DNA from: Beroe forskalii
Taxonomy: Eukaryota; Ctenophora; Nuda; Beroida; Beroidae
Direction of reading: 5' to 3'
NCBI GenBank assembly: GCA_011033025.1
Contig: WFMF01000027.1
Span: 186,001 to 250,000, forward strand
DNA length: 64,000 bases
Shown here one piece after another: positions 38,058 to 48,089 of the stretch (positions are counted from its first letter, which is position 1; each line of letters starts with the position of its first letter). The translations under genes were made by a program, and so were the position numbers. Below the pieces are notes generated by a model that saw nothing but the letters and a program-made list of their open reading frames with translations, was not told where the DNA came from and did not search any database.

Positions 38058-40615
38058 CTATCCAGATCATGCATTCGGATCATAGTGCAGCTACTACGTC
38101 ACGTGATATGTCACGTGACATTTCACGTGGCAGACCACAAGAAATGTCACGTGAACTCTAGTTCTCTTCAGTGCAGATTATATCCAGTGCTGATTATATC
38201 CAGTGCTGATTATATCCAGTGCCGAATTTATCCGATTCCAGTTGAAAATAAATCATAAATAAAATTTGTGCGCGGCTCCTTGAAGCAGAAATATACCATT
38301 ACTGATTCTGAAACGGCCCCATAGGTCCACCAAAAACAAAAGTGAATTCCTAAGCCCGCATAGGTGTGTGGATCTGGGATATAGTATATGGTTATACGTG
38401 TTTAGCAAGGGTCAGACACTGACAACGTCTGACAGACTCTTTGAGTTTAAGTCTGTGCGCCTGAGTGCGCGGAGGGGCCAGGCAAGGAACTAAGGAAGGT
38501 ATGTCTCCCATATAAACGGCTCTGAGTGACGTCACAGATCTAAACGTCAATTTTTCTGTATCCTAAACCTATCCATAGCCCTAACCAAAACCCTAACCTT
38601 AAGCCTAACCCTAACCCTAACAAATCCTGACCCTAATCGTGACCCTAACCCGGCCCTAGTCCTCAAAGCGCTAGGTGCGCTTAATTATATTTTTCTGAGT
38701 GACGTCATTGTCATAGATAATGAAGGCTCCCGTTTATATGGGAGACTCACCCTAAGGAAGTCACCCTTACTCACTGCTAGCATTGCTTGTTAACTTTCTA
38801 AACAATAACCATAGCCATAGCTCTAGCTCCCGTCCCTAGCGCGCAACACTCGAAAGTTCGGAGTGTTGTGTTACGAACTCCCCGCGGAAAAAGATGTGCG
38901 CGCGGCGGAGGGTAGAGTAACATCCTACTTGCCCTAACCAGGGCCCTGGTTTCGCGCACAGAGTGCGCGGCGCGGTTTCGCGACGCCCCTGGTTAGGGGA
39001 ACATCCTACAAACGCCCTCTTTATTTCTTAGTATTAGTAAAGGCTACGTCACTAATACTTAGTAAAGTAATAATTAGTAAAGATTACGTTACATGTTATA
39101 GTAACAAATACAACTACTGTAAACTTGATTACGGGGGGGGGGGGTAAAAAACGGCGCGGCGAAAAATTGATTACGTAGTATGTGAACGGTCCCCTAAGAG
39201 GGCGTGCAGCTTCCCCTAACAAGCGTTGCCAGACGTTGAGACCGCGTTCGTAGGATGTTACCCTACCCACGCGCGCGCGGCGCAACATTCCACATTTGGA
39301 CGTCACCTTTGCGCCTTGCTCTAACCAGATCCCTAGTTTTACGCGCGCGCGCCGCGCATTGTAGTTTCGGGACGAAGCGACGCACCTGGTTAGAGGAACT
39401 TTGCGCCTTCGGAGCAACGCCCGTCGACTTCACCTAACCAGGTGGTTACGCGCGCGCGCGCGCGGAATAGGGCGCTGGTTAGGGCAACCCGTCGACAGAC
39501 GTTCGTAGAATGTTTATACCTCGTAGGATGTTACCCTACCCCACGCGCGCGCGCTTTTGGACGGTGAGGTTTGCGCTCTCGCCCGGTTAGATAGCCCGGT
39601 TAGATAGCCGGTTGATAGCCATCCAATCAGAAGAAATAGACGGGCAACGTCCGTCGAGTTTATACCCTACCCACGCGCGCGCGGCGCAACGTTCCACATT
39701 TGGACGTCACCTTTGCGTTGTCTGCCATTGCATTCTGCCCCAGCTTAGCTTAACTTAGGAAGGGTTTGCACTATGCATTAAGTTGTCAGACGTTGTCTGA
39801 CCACCGCGCGTCCACCGAAAGCAAAGGGGTCAGACAACGTCTGACAAGCATTAAGGTTAAGGTTATAACTATAAGGTTCTGGTTATGAGTTAGAGCTCTG
39901 GTTCCGGTTTGGTTTACTGCAATAAGTTGACTTGCTAAACACGTAAATCCCTGTTTGCGTTGTAGGATGTTACCCTACCCTCCGCCGCGCGCACTTCTTT
40001 TTGCTCCGAACTTCCGAGTGTTGCGCGCTAGGGACGGGAGAAATCCGTCTTTGTTTGCGTTGCGCTGGCCAGGCAGGGGGACAGGCAACGCCTGGCAACG
40101 TTGCGCGGCGCGCTTCCCCTATGCGGGCTTAGGAATAAGTTGACCAGCAATGCAAATGCTAGCGGCGTGTAGGGTGACTTCCTTGCCTTCCTAAACCTGC
40201 ATAGGTGTGCGTACGCGCGCCGCGCTTCCCTACGGGACACACTGTGCTGAGGAAGCGCGCCACCCCTCCGCGCTCATGCGCACAGATACAAACTAGAGAC
40301 CGTCAGACGTTGTCTGACCCCTAGCCTTTCACGTTTGCCTCTGGCGGGCCGGCGGGGCGTGCATCTGACAATATATCTATAGGATTTAAGTATCAGTAAT
40401 AGTATTTTTCTGCTTCAAGGATCTAAGTGAAAGAGCCGCGCACGAATTTTACACAACAGTATTTATTTACGATTAAAATAGAGCATCGGATATAATCGGC
40501 ACTGGATATAATCTACACTGGAGGGAACTAAAGTTCACGTGATTATTCTTGTGGTCTGCCACGTGGAATGTCACGTGACATATCAGTATCACGTGACGTA
40601 GTTACATATGCTAAT
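38055..40615. other. Core of foldback 1: palindromic edges and CpG-rich centre
   Basis: Both edges carry a cluster of CACGTG motifs (38,098-38,152 and 40,535-40,600) followed by GATTATATCCAGTGC repeats, in inverted orientation. Inside are a MITE with telomere-like CCCTAA runs (38,503-38,750), GCGCGC-rich stretches (38,870-40,270) with recurrent GTAGGATGTTACCCTACC, and short palindromes of the type GTCAGACAACGTCTGAC (39,786-39,855, 40,299-40,320). The small frames at 39,052-39,417 and 40,028-40,240 show no recognisable domain. Confidence 0.7.
38503..38750. mobile_element. MITE with CCCATATAAAC ends and CCCTAA-like interior, copy 1
   Basis: TCTCCCATATAAACGG at the left and CCGTTTATATGGGAGA at the right are complementary ends about 245 bp apart. 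Next to the ends lie TGACGTCA motifs, and the centre holds degenerate CCCTAACCCTAA runs. Related copies lie at 49,602-49,843, 53,838-54,090 and 54,090-54,355. Confidence 0.75.
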
Positions 40616-41892
40616 AAGGGGCTAGTGAGGGGCTAGCCGCTAGTGAGGGGCTAATAGGGGGCTAATAAGGGGCTAGTAAGGGGCTAGTGAGGGGCTAGTG
40701 AGGGGCTAGTAAGGGGCTAGTGAGGGGCTAGTAAGGGGCCAGTGAGGGGCCAGGCGGGCCAGTAAGGGCTAGTGAGGGGCTAGTAAGGGGCTAGTGAGGG
40801 GCTAGTGAGGGCCAGTAAGGGGCTAGTGAGAGGGGCTAGTGAGGGGCCAGTGAGGCTAGTGAGGGGCCAGTAAGGGGCCAGTGAGGGGCTAGTAAGGGGC
40901 TAGTGAGGGGCTAGTAAGGGGCTAATAAGGGGCTAGTAAGGGCTAGTGAGGGCCAGTAAGGGCCAGTGAGGGCCAGTAAGGGGCCAATAAGGGGCTAGTG
41001 AGGGCTAGTAAGGGGCCAGTAAGGGGCTAGTAAGGGGCTAGTGAGGGGCTAATAAGGGGCTAGTGAGGGGCTAGTAAGGGGCCAGTGAGGGGCTTAGTAA
41101 GGGGCTAGTGAGGGGCCAGTAAGGGGCCAGTGAGGGGCCTAGTAAGGGCCAGTGAGGGGCCAGTGAGGGGCTAGGGGGGCAGTGAGGGGCCAGTGAGGGA
41201 CTGGTAAGGGGCCAGTGAGGGGCCAGTAAGGGGCCAGTGAGGGCCAGTAAGGGGCCAGTGAGGGGCCAGTAAGGGGCTAGTGAGGGGCTAGTGAGGGGCT
41301 AGTAAGGCCAGTAAGGGGCTAGTGAGGGGCTAGTGAGGGGCTAGGCCAGGGGCCAGAGGGGCCAAGGGGGGGCCAGTGAGGGCTAGTAAGGGGCCAGTGA
41401 GGGCCAGGGGCCAGGGGGCCAGTGAGGGGCTAGTAAGGGGCTAGTGAGGGGCTAGTGAGGGCCAGTGAGGGCCAGTAAGGGGCTAGTGAGGGGGCCAGTG
41501 AGGGGGCTAGTGAGGGGCAGTGAGGGGCCAGTGAGGGCCAGTAAGGGGCTAGTGAGGGGCCAGTGAGGGGCTAGTAAGGGCTAGTGAGGGGCTAATAAGG
41601 GGCTAGTGAGGGGCTAGTGAGGGGGCTGAGGGGGCCAAGGGGCTGAGTAAGGGCTAGTGAGGGGCCAGTAAGGGCCAGTGAGGGCTAGTGAGGGGGCTAG
41701 GGGCCAGTGAGGGGCTAGTAAGGGGCCAGTGAGGGGCCAGTGAGGCCAGCTAAGGGGCCAGGAGGGCTAGTGAGGGGCTGGTAGGGCCTGTAAGGGCAAG
41801 GGAGGCTAGTGAGGGCTAGTGAGGGGCTAATAAGGGGCTAGTGAGGGGCTAATAAGGGGCTAGTGAGGGGCTAATAAGGGTCTAGTAAGATG
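40610..41892 (-). repeat. 11-bp minisatellite, right arm of foldback 1 (inverted)
   Basis: This is the complement orientation of the left arm (GTGAGGGGCTA, GTAAGGGGCTA, GTGAGGGGCCA). It is shorter (about 1.28 kb against 1.84 kb) and much less regular: many units have lost one G or fused. The asymmetry suggests the two arms evolve, or were assembled, unequally. Confidence 0.9.
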
Positions 41893-42451
41893 CAAATTCC
41901 TAGTTATGTATTCCATACTGGTGGGGGCTAGTGGTCTTGAGACTTCTGAGTTTTTTAATATGATTTGAAAATTTGCATTTTTTGCTCAAAGTTTACTACT
42001 GGTGGGGGCTAGCTGATTTCGCCAGAAACCAGCGAAATTAGCCCCTCATATGGGCGCAATAGCCCCTCATATGGGAGCAATAGCCCCTCATATGGGCGCA
42101 ATAGCCCCCATTGAAATTCACAAACTTAAAATCCGTGGGGGCTATTGGGGGCTAATTTTTCTATGGGGGCTAATGGGGGCTAATGAGGGGCTAACCTTCA
42201 TTTTTAGCCCCCGTGGGGGCTACGTGAGGGGCTAGTGAGGGGCTAATGGGGGCTAAATAGCCCCTCACCGTGGGCGCTATAGCCCCCACCGTAGCCCCCA
42301 CGCTATTTTAGCGCCCATGGGGGCTAAATGCTTAAAATTAGCCCCTCACTAGCCCCTTATTAGCCCCTCACGTAGCCCCCATGGGGGCTAATGGGGGCTA
42401 TTGGGGGCTAAATTTATCCATGTTCCTGTACTACCATTTTACCGAATATCA

Positions 42452-42925
42452 TCATAAATCAAATAAAAATGAATAAAAAATGTAACTATCTGAAAACCTA
42501 CATCCCTAAATAAAAACCCTTAAAATTGAAAATAAAAACTTGTGTTTGAAAATCTGAAAATTTAACCCTTGGAAAAGCCTTCCTCCCATGAAAATCAACA
42601 CACTGGTGTACAAAGTACCTACCAGTGTGACTACAATATTAAAAATTTCCCAATTAACATTATAACAATCAATTCATATCAAATATAATAATTATTAAAA
42701 ATATCCCCAAAAATTCTGTAAATTTCAACCCAAATAATAACAAAAATAATAACAATGTGAACTGCCAAATATTATGAATTTCAACCTAATGTGCAAACCT
42801 ACGTCCCAAATTATACAGTTCCTTATGGCAAGATGATTCAATTGTCCATAATACTGATATGACCTCCCAAAATCCACTTCCAGAATCCAGAGTTGTGTGC
42901 TGCTGATGATCTTCCCCTTTCTCTC
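42452..42925. other. AT-rich Gypsy-element interior or 3' untranslated region, no gene seen
   Basis: This runs between the foldback target duplication and the 32-bp tandem array. It is A-rich on the plus strand with no domain-bearing frame; the 78-codon minus frame at 42,725-42,961 has no recognisable motif. By position it is the segment between pol and 3' LTR of the minus-strand retroelement. Confidence 0.5.
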
Positions 42926-42930
42926 CCACC

Positions 42931-43084
42931 TATACCCCTGGGAGCTCGGGGTTCCTCCCAACTATACCCCTGGGAGCTCGGGGTTCCTCCCAACTATACC
43001 CCTGGGAGCCTGGGGTTCCTCCCAACTATACCCCTGGGAGCCTGGGGTTCCTCCCAACTATACCCCTGGGAGCCCTGGGGTGGC
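42931..43084. repeat. 32-bp tandem repeat, five units
   Basis: Units of TATACCCCTGGGAGCYYGGG plus 12 bases start at 42,931, 42,963, 42,995, 43,027 and 43,059. Each unit holds a small palindrome (CCCCTGGGAG..CTGGGG). The overlapping frames in both strands here translate the repeat and are not genes. Confidence 0.9.
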
Positions 43085-43094
43085 ATAACTCTGA

Positions 43095-43240
43095 ATCCAG
43101 AACCACAGGGTGGTGGTTCTCTCGGCTGGTGAGAGAATGGGAACCAAGAGAGTGGTTCCTGGTCACAGAGGGGTGACCGACCTGCTGATGTCCTTGGACC
43201 ACTGTGTGGTGGTCCCTGGCCACAGAAAGGTGGCCAGTGG
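43095..43240. repeat. Cluster of short hairpins
   Basis: Successive short inverted repeats include GAACCAAGAGAGTGGTTC (43,140-43,157), GGTCACAGAGGGGTGACC (43,161-43,178), GGACCACTGTGTGGTGGTCC (43,196-43,215) and GGCCACAGAAAGGTGGCC (43,218-43,235). Stems differ while the loops are alike, suggesting compensated stems rather than simple duplication. Confidence 0.75.
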
Positions 43241-43491
43241 GGGCCACTCCAAATAAAAGTTAAACTAAGAGATAGCCCGATCTCCTGTTTCCCCAAAAAG
43301 TGTAAGGGGTGCTGATTACACACTCAAGGAAAGTTATCCACTCTCCTACGCTCTCACTCTCTTAGTGACACGGGATTAAAGTACATCTCCCGCTCATCAC
43401 TGTGTGGTGATCTGAGAATCTCACCTGTGTTGGGTTGGGCATAGGGCACACGAGCTCCTATTCTTAAAACCTGCCCGAAGAAGTCCTAATG

Positions 43492-45195
43492 TTAGTACCC
43501 GAAGCGGTCGGGTGCTACAATCGACGCCCTATTTCTTAAATTGTACCTAGGGGCCGGATGATCCTCTTCACTCTCCTCCTCACTCTCCTCACCCCTGCTG
43601 GTGTTCCTTGAGAATAGGACGGTACTCTCGTTAGCCGTAGTGAACTCGGCTGACTCTTGTACTGGTGACTCTGCCACTCCTATACTCTCAACCTCTCCCC
43701 TCTCCTCGGGAGTACTCTGCTCACTCACCGCCTGAGGTACTTGACACTCCGGTGTCGAATGTACTGGGTCACTGTGTGGTGCCCTTAAAGGTGCTCTAGC
43801 TCGACTGTGGGGTCTCGCCTTCTTTACTCTGACGTACTCCACTCCACTATCACTGCTGTCCTCACTCAGCACAGGGTGTGCTGCCTGAGCAGGGGGATTA
43901 GAAGTCTTGGTAACTGTGGGGTCACCTAATGCTGGATACTTCTTTTAATTGTACTTATTTCTTTGAAAATGTTTCATCTTAGAGATTTTGATCACTTTCT
44001 CAACCCCGGGTGCCAACTGGACCAAGTAGAGGTGGTCGTTGACCGCTTTGTTGACCATAAAAGGACCTCTCCATCTGATGGAGAATTTATGGCTGGGGCA
44101 GTTCACAAGTACATAACATAAATCCCCTGCTTTGAAGAACGGTCCGAGAATGTTCCTGTCGTGTTGATTCTTAGCGTAGAGGAAATCAACATCCGCATTC
44201 TCTCGAACCTTCCTGATGATGTTCTTCATCGTCTTGTACTGTTCGTAGGCAGCAGAGCGTCTTGTGAGAATCTCGGTCTTGACATCATTGTCCACCAATA
44301 GTGAGATTGGGGTGTTGAGCTCTCTTCCAAATACCAGCCTATTACTAGAGAAACCAGTGTGTCTGTTTCTCAAACAGTTGAGTGCGAAGACCGCATATCC
44401 CAAGTAGATGTCCCACTGGTTCTCCTTTCCCTCTGGTATACAGGCTCTCAAAGCTTGATTGACTCTCCTGTTCGACCGTTCCGCTCTCCCCGTGCTTCTG
44501 GAATGGTAAGCAGTGCCGTGTGTCACCTTACAGTCGAAATACTTGCAGACCTGTTCGAAGAAGTCTGCTGTAAATCCTGGATGATTGTCCACGATTATTT
44601 CCTTCGGCTGACCGAAAACGAGGTTCCATCTCCTCACTATCTGTTGAATGTTCTCTTTAGCCGTCTGTGTTCTGACAGGAGCAGCAACAAGGTGATTGCT
44701 CCACGCATCTGTTATGGTAAGAATGTACCTAAACCCTCTCGCAGTGCGTTTCTCACTGTCAGGAACAATGTGATCAATCATCACACAATCATTGAAGCTG
44801 TGGCATCTAATGTGTTGTAATGCCGCCTTCAGGTATCGCTGTGGAGGTTTGATCTCATGGCATTTCTCGCAGGCACTGATGAACTCCTTGAAATCCTCCT
44901 GCATCTTCGGCCAGTAGAAGTGTCTCCTGCATAGATCGACAGTTTGGTCGACCCCCGGGTGGCAGATTGTCAGCTTGTGATGTACCTCCATGATTGCCTC
45001 CTTCAACTTCTCTGGAATAACAATCAAGTCTCTGCCTTGCTCGATGTCCTTACTGACCCACCGTCTTTTCAGCAGTCCATTCTCCACTTTCAAAAGGTTG
45101 AACTGTTTCCAGAATGCTTGCTTTCCAAAAAGGTTTTTCCTCCCATTAGCAGCATGTAGAATCCTCCCAGTAAATTTTAATTGAATTTCTAACAA
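43492..45195 (-). pseudogene. Ty3/Gypsy-type pol fragment: integrase and C-terminal tail
   Basis: The frame from 45,195 to 43,945 encodes an integrase of about 416 residues. It has an HHCC zinc-binding domain (HHKLTICH followed by CEKCHEIK), a DDE core with MIDHIVPD, a second Asp in IIVDNHPGFTADFF, the Glu in STGRAERSNR, and a GPF-type module (IRWRGPFMV). After a TAA at 43,945-43,947 the same frame stays open to 43,492 and ends in the PRYNLRNR...PDRFG type tail common in these elements. Reverse transcriptase, RNase H and gag are missing, so the element is 5'-truncated. The single in-frame stop may be decay or the natural end. The plus-strand frame at 44,359-44,820 is its shadow. Confidence 0.88.
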
Positions 45196-45490
45196 GTGAA
45201 ACAGACGCCTGGAGGCGACAGCTCTCAGAATTAACAGGATTTTAATTAACTTATACCTCCCGATGGAATTTCAGTAGAACGGGTACAAAAAACTGCCTTT
45301 GAAAAAGTAACTGCCTGGAACAAATCTCCCACAATACTGAGGCTGGAACTGTAGAAAAAAATGCATGTGCTCCTTCATAATTTTTTCTGGCAAATTTTAA
45401 AGTTTGGACACTATTTATGGAACACCCTGTAGTTCAGTGCAAGTGTCTACTGAAACAAGTATAAAATTCAGTATCAGTTTGTGGGATTGC
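45196..45490. other. Junction between the truncated Gypsy element and the PEX6 intron
   Basis: No exon or domain is seen here. The retroelement homology ends somewhere in this stretch and PEX6 intron sequence begins. The polymerase part of pol is absent. The segment is plain, slightly AT-rich sequence. Confidence 0.4.
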
Positions 45491-45936
45491 GGGGGTCTGG
45501 GGGCGGCAGCCCCCAGAAACCGGACGTTTTTCAATGAACAGAATTGTCATCTTAATAAGATTTTAACTCTTATTTCAGTCTAGTTTCAAAGCATTTGCTT
45601 GACCTGTTGGCCGTAAACTTGAAATGAAGAAGAATGAAATCCAGTAGGCAGGGGTCTGGGGGCGGCAGCCCCCAGAAGCTGGATGTTTTTTAATGAATTG
45701 AATTGTCATCTCAATAAGATTTTACTTTTAAGCTTTTATTTCAGTCTACAGTAATTTCAAAGCATTTGCTTGACCTGTTGGCCGTACCTAAATATTATGT
45801 AAATTTGAAATGAAGAAGAATGAAATCCAGTAGGCAGGGGTCTGGGGGCGGCAGCCCCCAGAAGCTGGACGCTTTTAACTGAATAGAATTGTCATCTCAA
45901 TAAGATTTTAACTTTCATTTCAGTCTAATTCTAGCA
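45491..45936 (+). repeat. Three tandem copies of a unit carrying the PEX6 3' splice site
   Basis: Units start at 45,491, 45,651 and 45,837 with GGGGTCTGGGGGCGGCAGCC, itself a hairpin. Each holds an ATTTCAGTCTA-type acceptor, with its AG ending at 45,578, 45,744 and 45,923. The third runs straight into the PEX6 exon. So the intron-exon boundary and about 160-186 bp before it were duplicated; the first two copies look like decoy acceptors. Confidence 0.85.
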
Positions 45937-47625
45937 ACATTCACGAGAACCTGCCTCGCTTCCTCCCTGACAAGAAACTGGATGTGATGTGCTCAGAGCA
46001 GCTGGATCGCTTGGAGCAGCAGCTGAGGAGCAGACTTCACAGCCCAGTGATCCTAGTGGCGGAGAAAGGTGAGTAACCATCTGATTGGTCCATTTGAAAT
46101 CACATACGAAGGATATCACGCGATACTGATAGGATGTCGAAAATCCGAGCAATCTGTCAATTTCTAATACGCCAAGTATAGACTTATAGACAAATTATGT
46201 GAAATGTTCATGAAAATACTCTGAAATAGTTCATATCTGAAATAACCGGAGTAAATTAGTGGTGTGAAATGTGTGATATTTTCAGGTAGTTGTAAGCTGG
46301 ACCTGGTTACTAACGTCTGCGGGAGGCTGGGCGTGGGTCTGTTCCATGTTCCAGGAGTGGATTACTGCGGGGAGGCAGCAGGGGCTCTGGAAACCAAGTT
46401 CTCCCTCCTCCAGACTCAGGTCCTGCAGTCCCAGCCCTGCCTTGTTTACCTGGACAACCTGGAGTTGCTGGGGAGAACCCGGGACGGGAGTGCTGAGGAC
46501 CCAAGAGTGGTACTGGCATTGGGACAGTTCCTTGGTGACGTCAGAACAATGTCTGATGTCTACCTGGTGGGAGGTTGTTGTGAGGCAGAGGAGGTAGCCA
46601 TGTCAGTCAGGCATCTGTTTGATATGTGCACTGTGATAGACAGGCCCAGTACTGATCACCTGCTTAAGTGTTTAGAGGATTTCTTTGTATTTGACTCTCC
46701 TGAAGCTGTGACATTGCTGAAGAAATCACTCAGCAAGGTCACGTTGAGGAAGACTTTAAAGCTCATTTCGGAGTTTGAGAAGCATTTAGGATTTGGTTTA
46801 AACGACAATAAGACCGTTAGCCTGATGGTATGTCAAGATGTGTTGAGCAAACTGAAGCTAGGGCAGACCCTGCAGCCCTGTGTACAGGAAACGCGGTGGG
46901 AAGACATCGGGGGAGTGGACCATGTCAGACGAGAGATAGAGGAAACCATAGAGATCCCTCTCAAACACAAGGCTCTGTTCGGACCCAACATCAGCAGGTC
47001 TGGTCTGCTGCTGTACGGGGAGCCAGGATGCGGCAAGACGATGGTGGCACGTGCCATAGCCACCCAATGCCACCTGGCTTTCCTGAGCGTGCAGGGTCCC
47101 GAGCTCCTGCACAGCTTCGTGGGGCAGAGCGAGGAGAACGTGAGGAAGGTGTTTGAGAAGGCCCGGGGCGCCGCCCCCGCCGTCCTCTTCTTCGATGAGA
47201 TAGACGCTATTGCGCCCTCCCGCTCCGGCGGCGTGATGGACAGAGTGCTGGCGCAGCTCCTCACCGAGATGGACGGCTCTGTGGGCGGGGATGTGTTCGT
47301 GATAGCCGCCACTAACCGCCCTGAACTACTGGACCCCGCCCTGCTGCGCCCTGGGCGTCTTGATAAACGGGTAGAGGTGGCGGTGGGCGGGGACGCCGAG
47401 TCCAGAGTGGGCGTGTTCAGGGCACTGTCCAGGCAGCTGAGACTGGCAGATAACGTGTGCTTCAAGACAGTTGCAGAGCTGTCAGGGCCGCTTAGTGGGG
47501 CCCAATGTTACGGAGTGCTGCTCGAGGCGTGCTATAAAGCAGTGCAGAGGTGCATAGATAGTGGTAGTAAGGAGGTAGTGGTCAACTTGACGGATTTAGT
47601 AACTTCTTTGCATGAACGCCGGTAG
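45924..47625 (+). CDS. PEX6: PEX6, peroxisomal AAA+ ATPase, C-terminal half (two exons)
   Basis: Exons are 45,924-46,068 and 46,286-47,625, joined at phase 1 (GAGAAAG|GTGAGT, TTTTCAG|GT), and encode about 495 residues. The first AAA domain (D1) is degenerate: VILVAEKGSCKLD stands where a Walker A should be, and CLVYLDNLELLG where Walker B should be, as known for PEX6 D1. The second (D2) is canonical: WEDIGGVDHVRREIEETIEI, Walker A GEPGCGKT, FLSVQGPELLHSFVGQSEEN, Walker B VLFFDEIDAIAPSR, then AATNRPELLDPALLRPGRLD. The GGVMDR signature and overall similarity fit PEX6 better than PEX1 or p97. With PEX1 it extracts ubiquitinated PEX5 from the peroxisomal membrane. The stop is TAG at 47,623. Human PEX6 is about 980 residues, so the N-terminal half should lie upstream; I did not find it left of the retroelement. 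The minus frame at 46,833-47,465 is a shadow. Confidence 0.93.
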
Positions 47626-48089
47626 CTGTTTCATCTTCTAGACTTCTATATTTGTGCTTATGAAATTAAATTTATGTTAAAGTTTATTTTACCAGACAAT
47701 TTGGAATTTTTGCTAGTTTTAATTTTAGTGATTGATTCACTGTCATTAATATCGGCGCATTCTGCCAAATGGCTGATTACTAGTATAGTGGGTTGTAAAT
47801 CCTTATTTCTTACCGTCATTGTTATTGGGACTGATATATGAAATATATTTTTACTTTATTACTGCTTTACCAATATCATTTCTGTTACACTGATTGAATA
47901 CTTTCATGAGGGTAATGCCATAGTCCAGGCCATACCAAATTCGGCATAAAATTAACAATAATTCAATATTAAATAATATAAATTTATTATTAATGTACAT
48001 CTTTAAGTCGTATACTAATTAATCTTTAAGGAAAATGAAGTAAAGCCCGCCGGACGTAAGACTCTTGTAGCTCTATCATAAGGTAATTG

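Larger units (their letters stand above)
35632..42443. mobile_element. Giant foldback element 1 (6,812 bp) with minisatellite arms
   Basis: Terminal inverted repeats begin GGTAAAATGGTAGTACAGGA on the left with the exact complement on the right, running on into GGGGGCTA/TAGCCCCC tracts. An 8-bp target duplication GAATATCA flanks it perfectly (35,624-35,631 and 42,444-42,451). Subterminal segments (35,632-36,220 and 41,880-42,443) are near-perfect complements. Then come arms of an 11-bp minisatellite in opposite orientation, and a palindromic-edged core at 38,055-40,615. No transposase frame is visible; long frames inside the arms only translate the satellite. The target is the Gypsy element between its pol tail and LTR. 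The superfamily is uncertain; 8-bp duplications fit hAT, Mutator-like or foldback groups. Confidence 0.9.

Noticed and set aside
38578..38655. True telomere or telomere fusion
   Set aside because: The CCCTAA runs are short, degenerate and bounded by MITE ends.
36215..41892. CRISPR-like array
   Set aside because: Units are contiguous 11-mers without unique spacers, in an animal genome, inside a transposon.
42931..43323. Pro/Gly-rich frames on both strands (42,893-43,132 plus; 42,994-43,323 minus)
   Set aside because: They translate the 32-bp tandem repeat and hairpin cluster.
44359..44820. 153-residue plus-strand frame
   Set aside because: It is the shadow of the minus-strand integrase.
46833..47465. 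210-residue minus-strand frame
   Set aside because: It is antisense to the well-supported D2 domain of PEX6; low-complexity Ser/Arg content and no domain.
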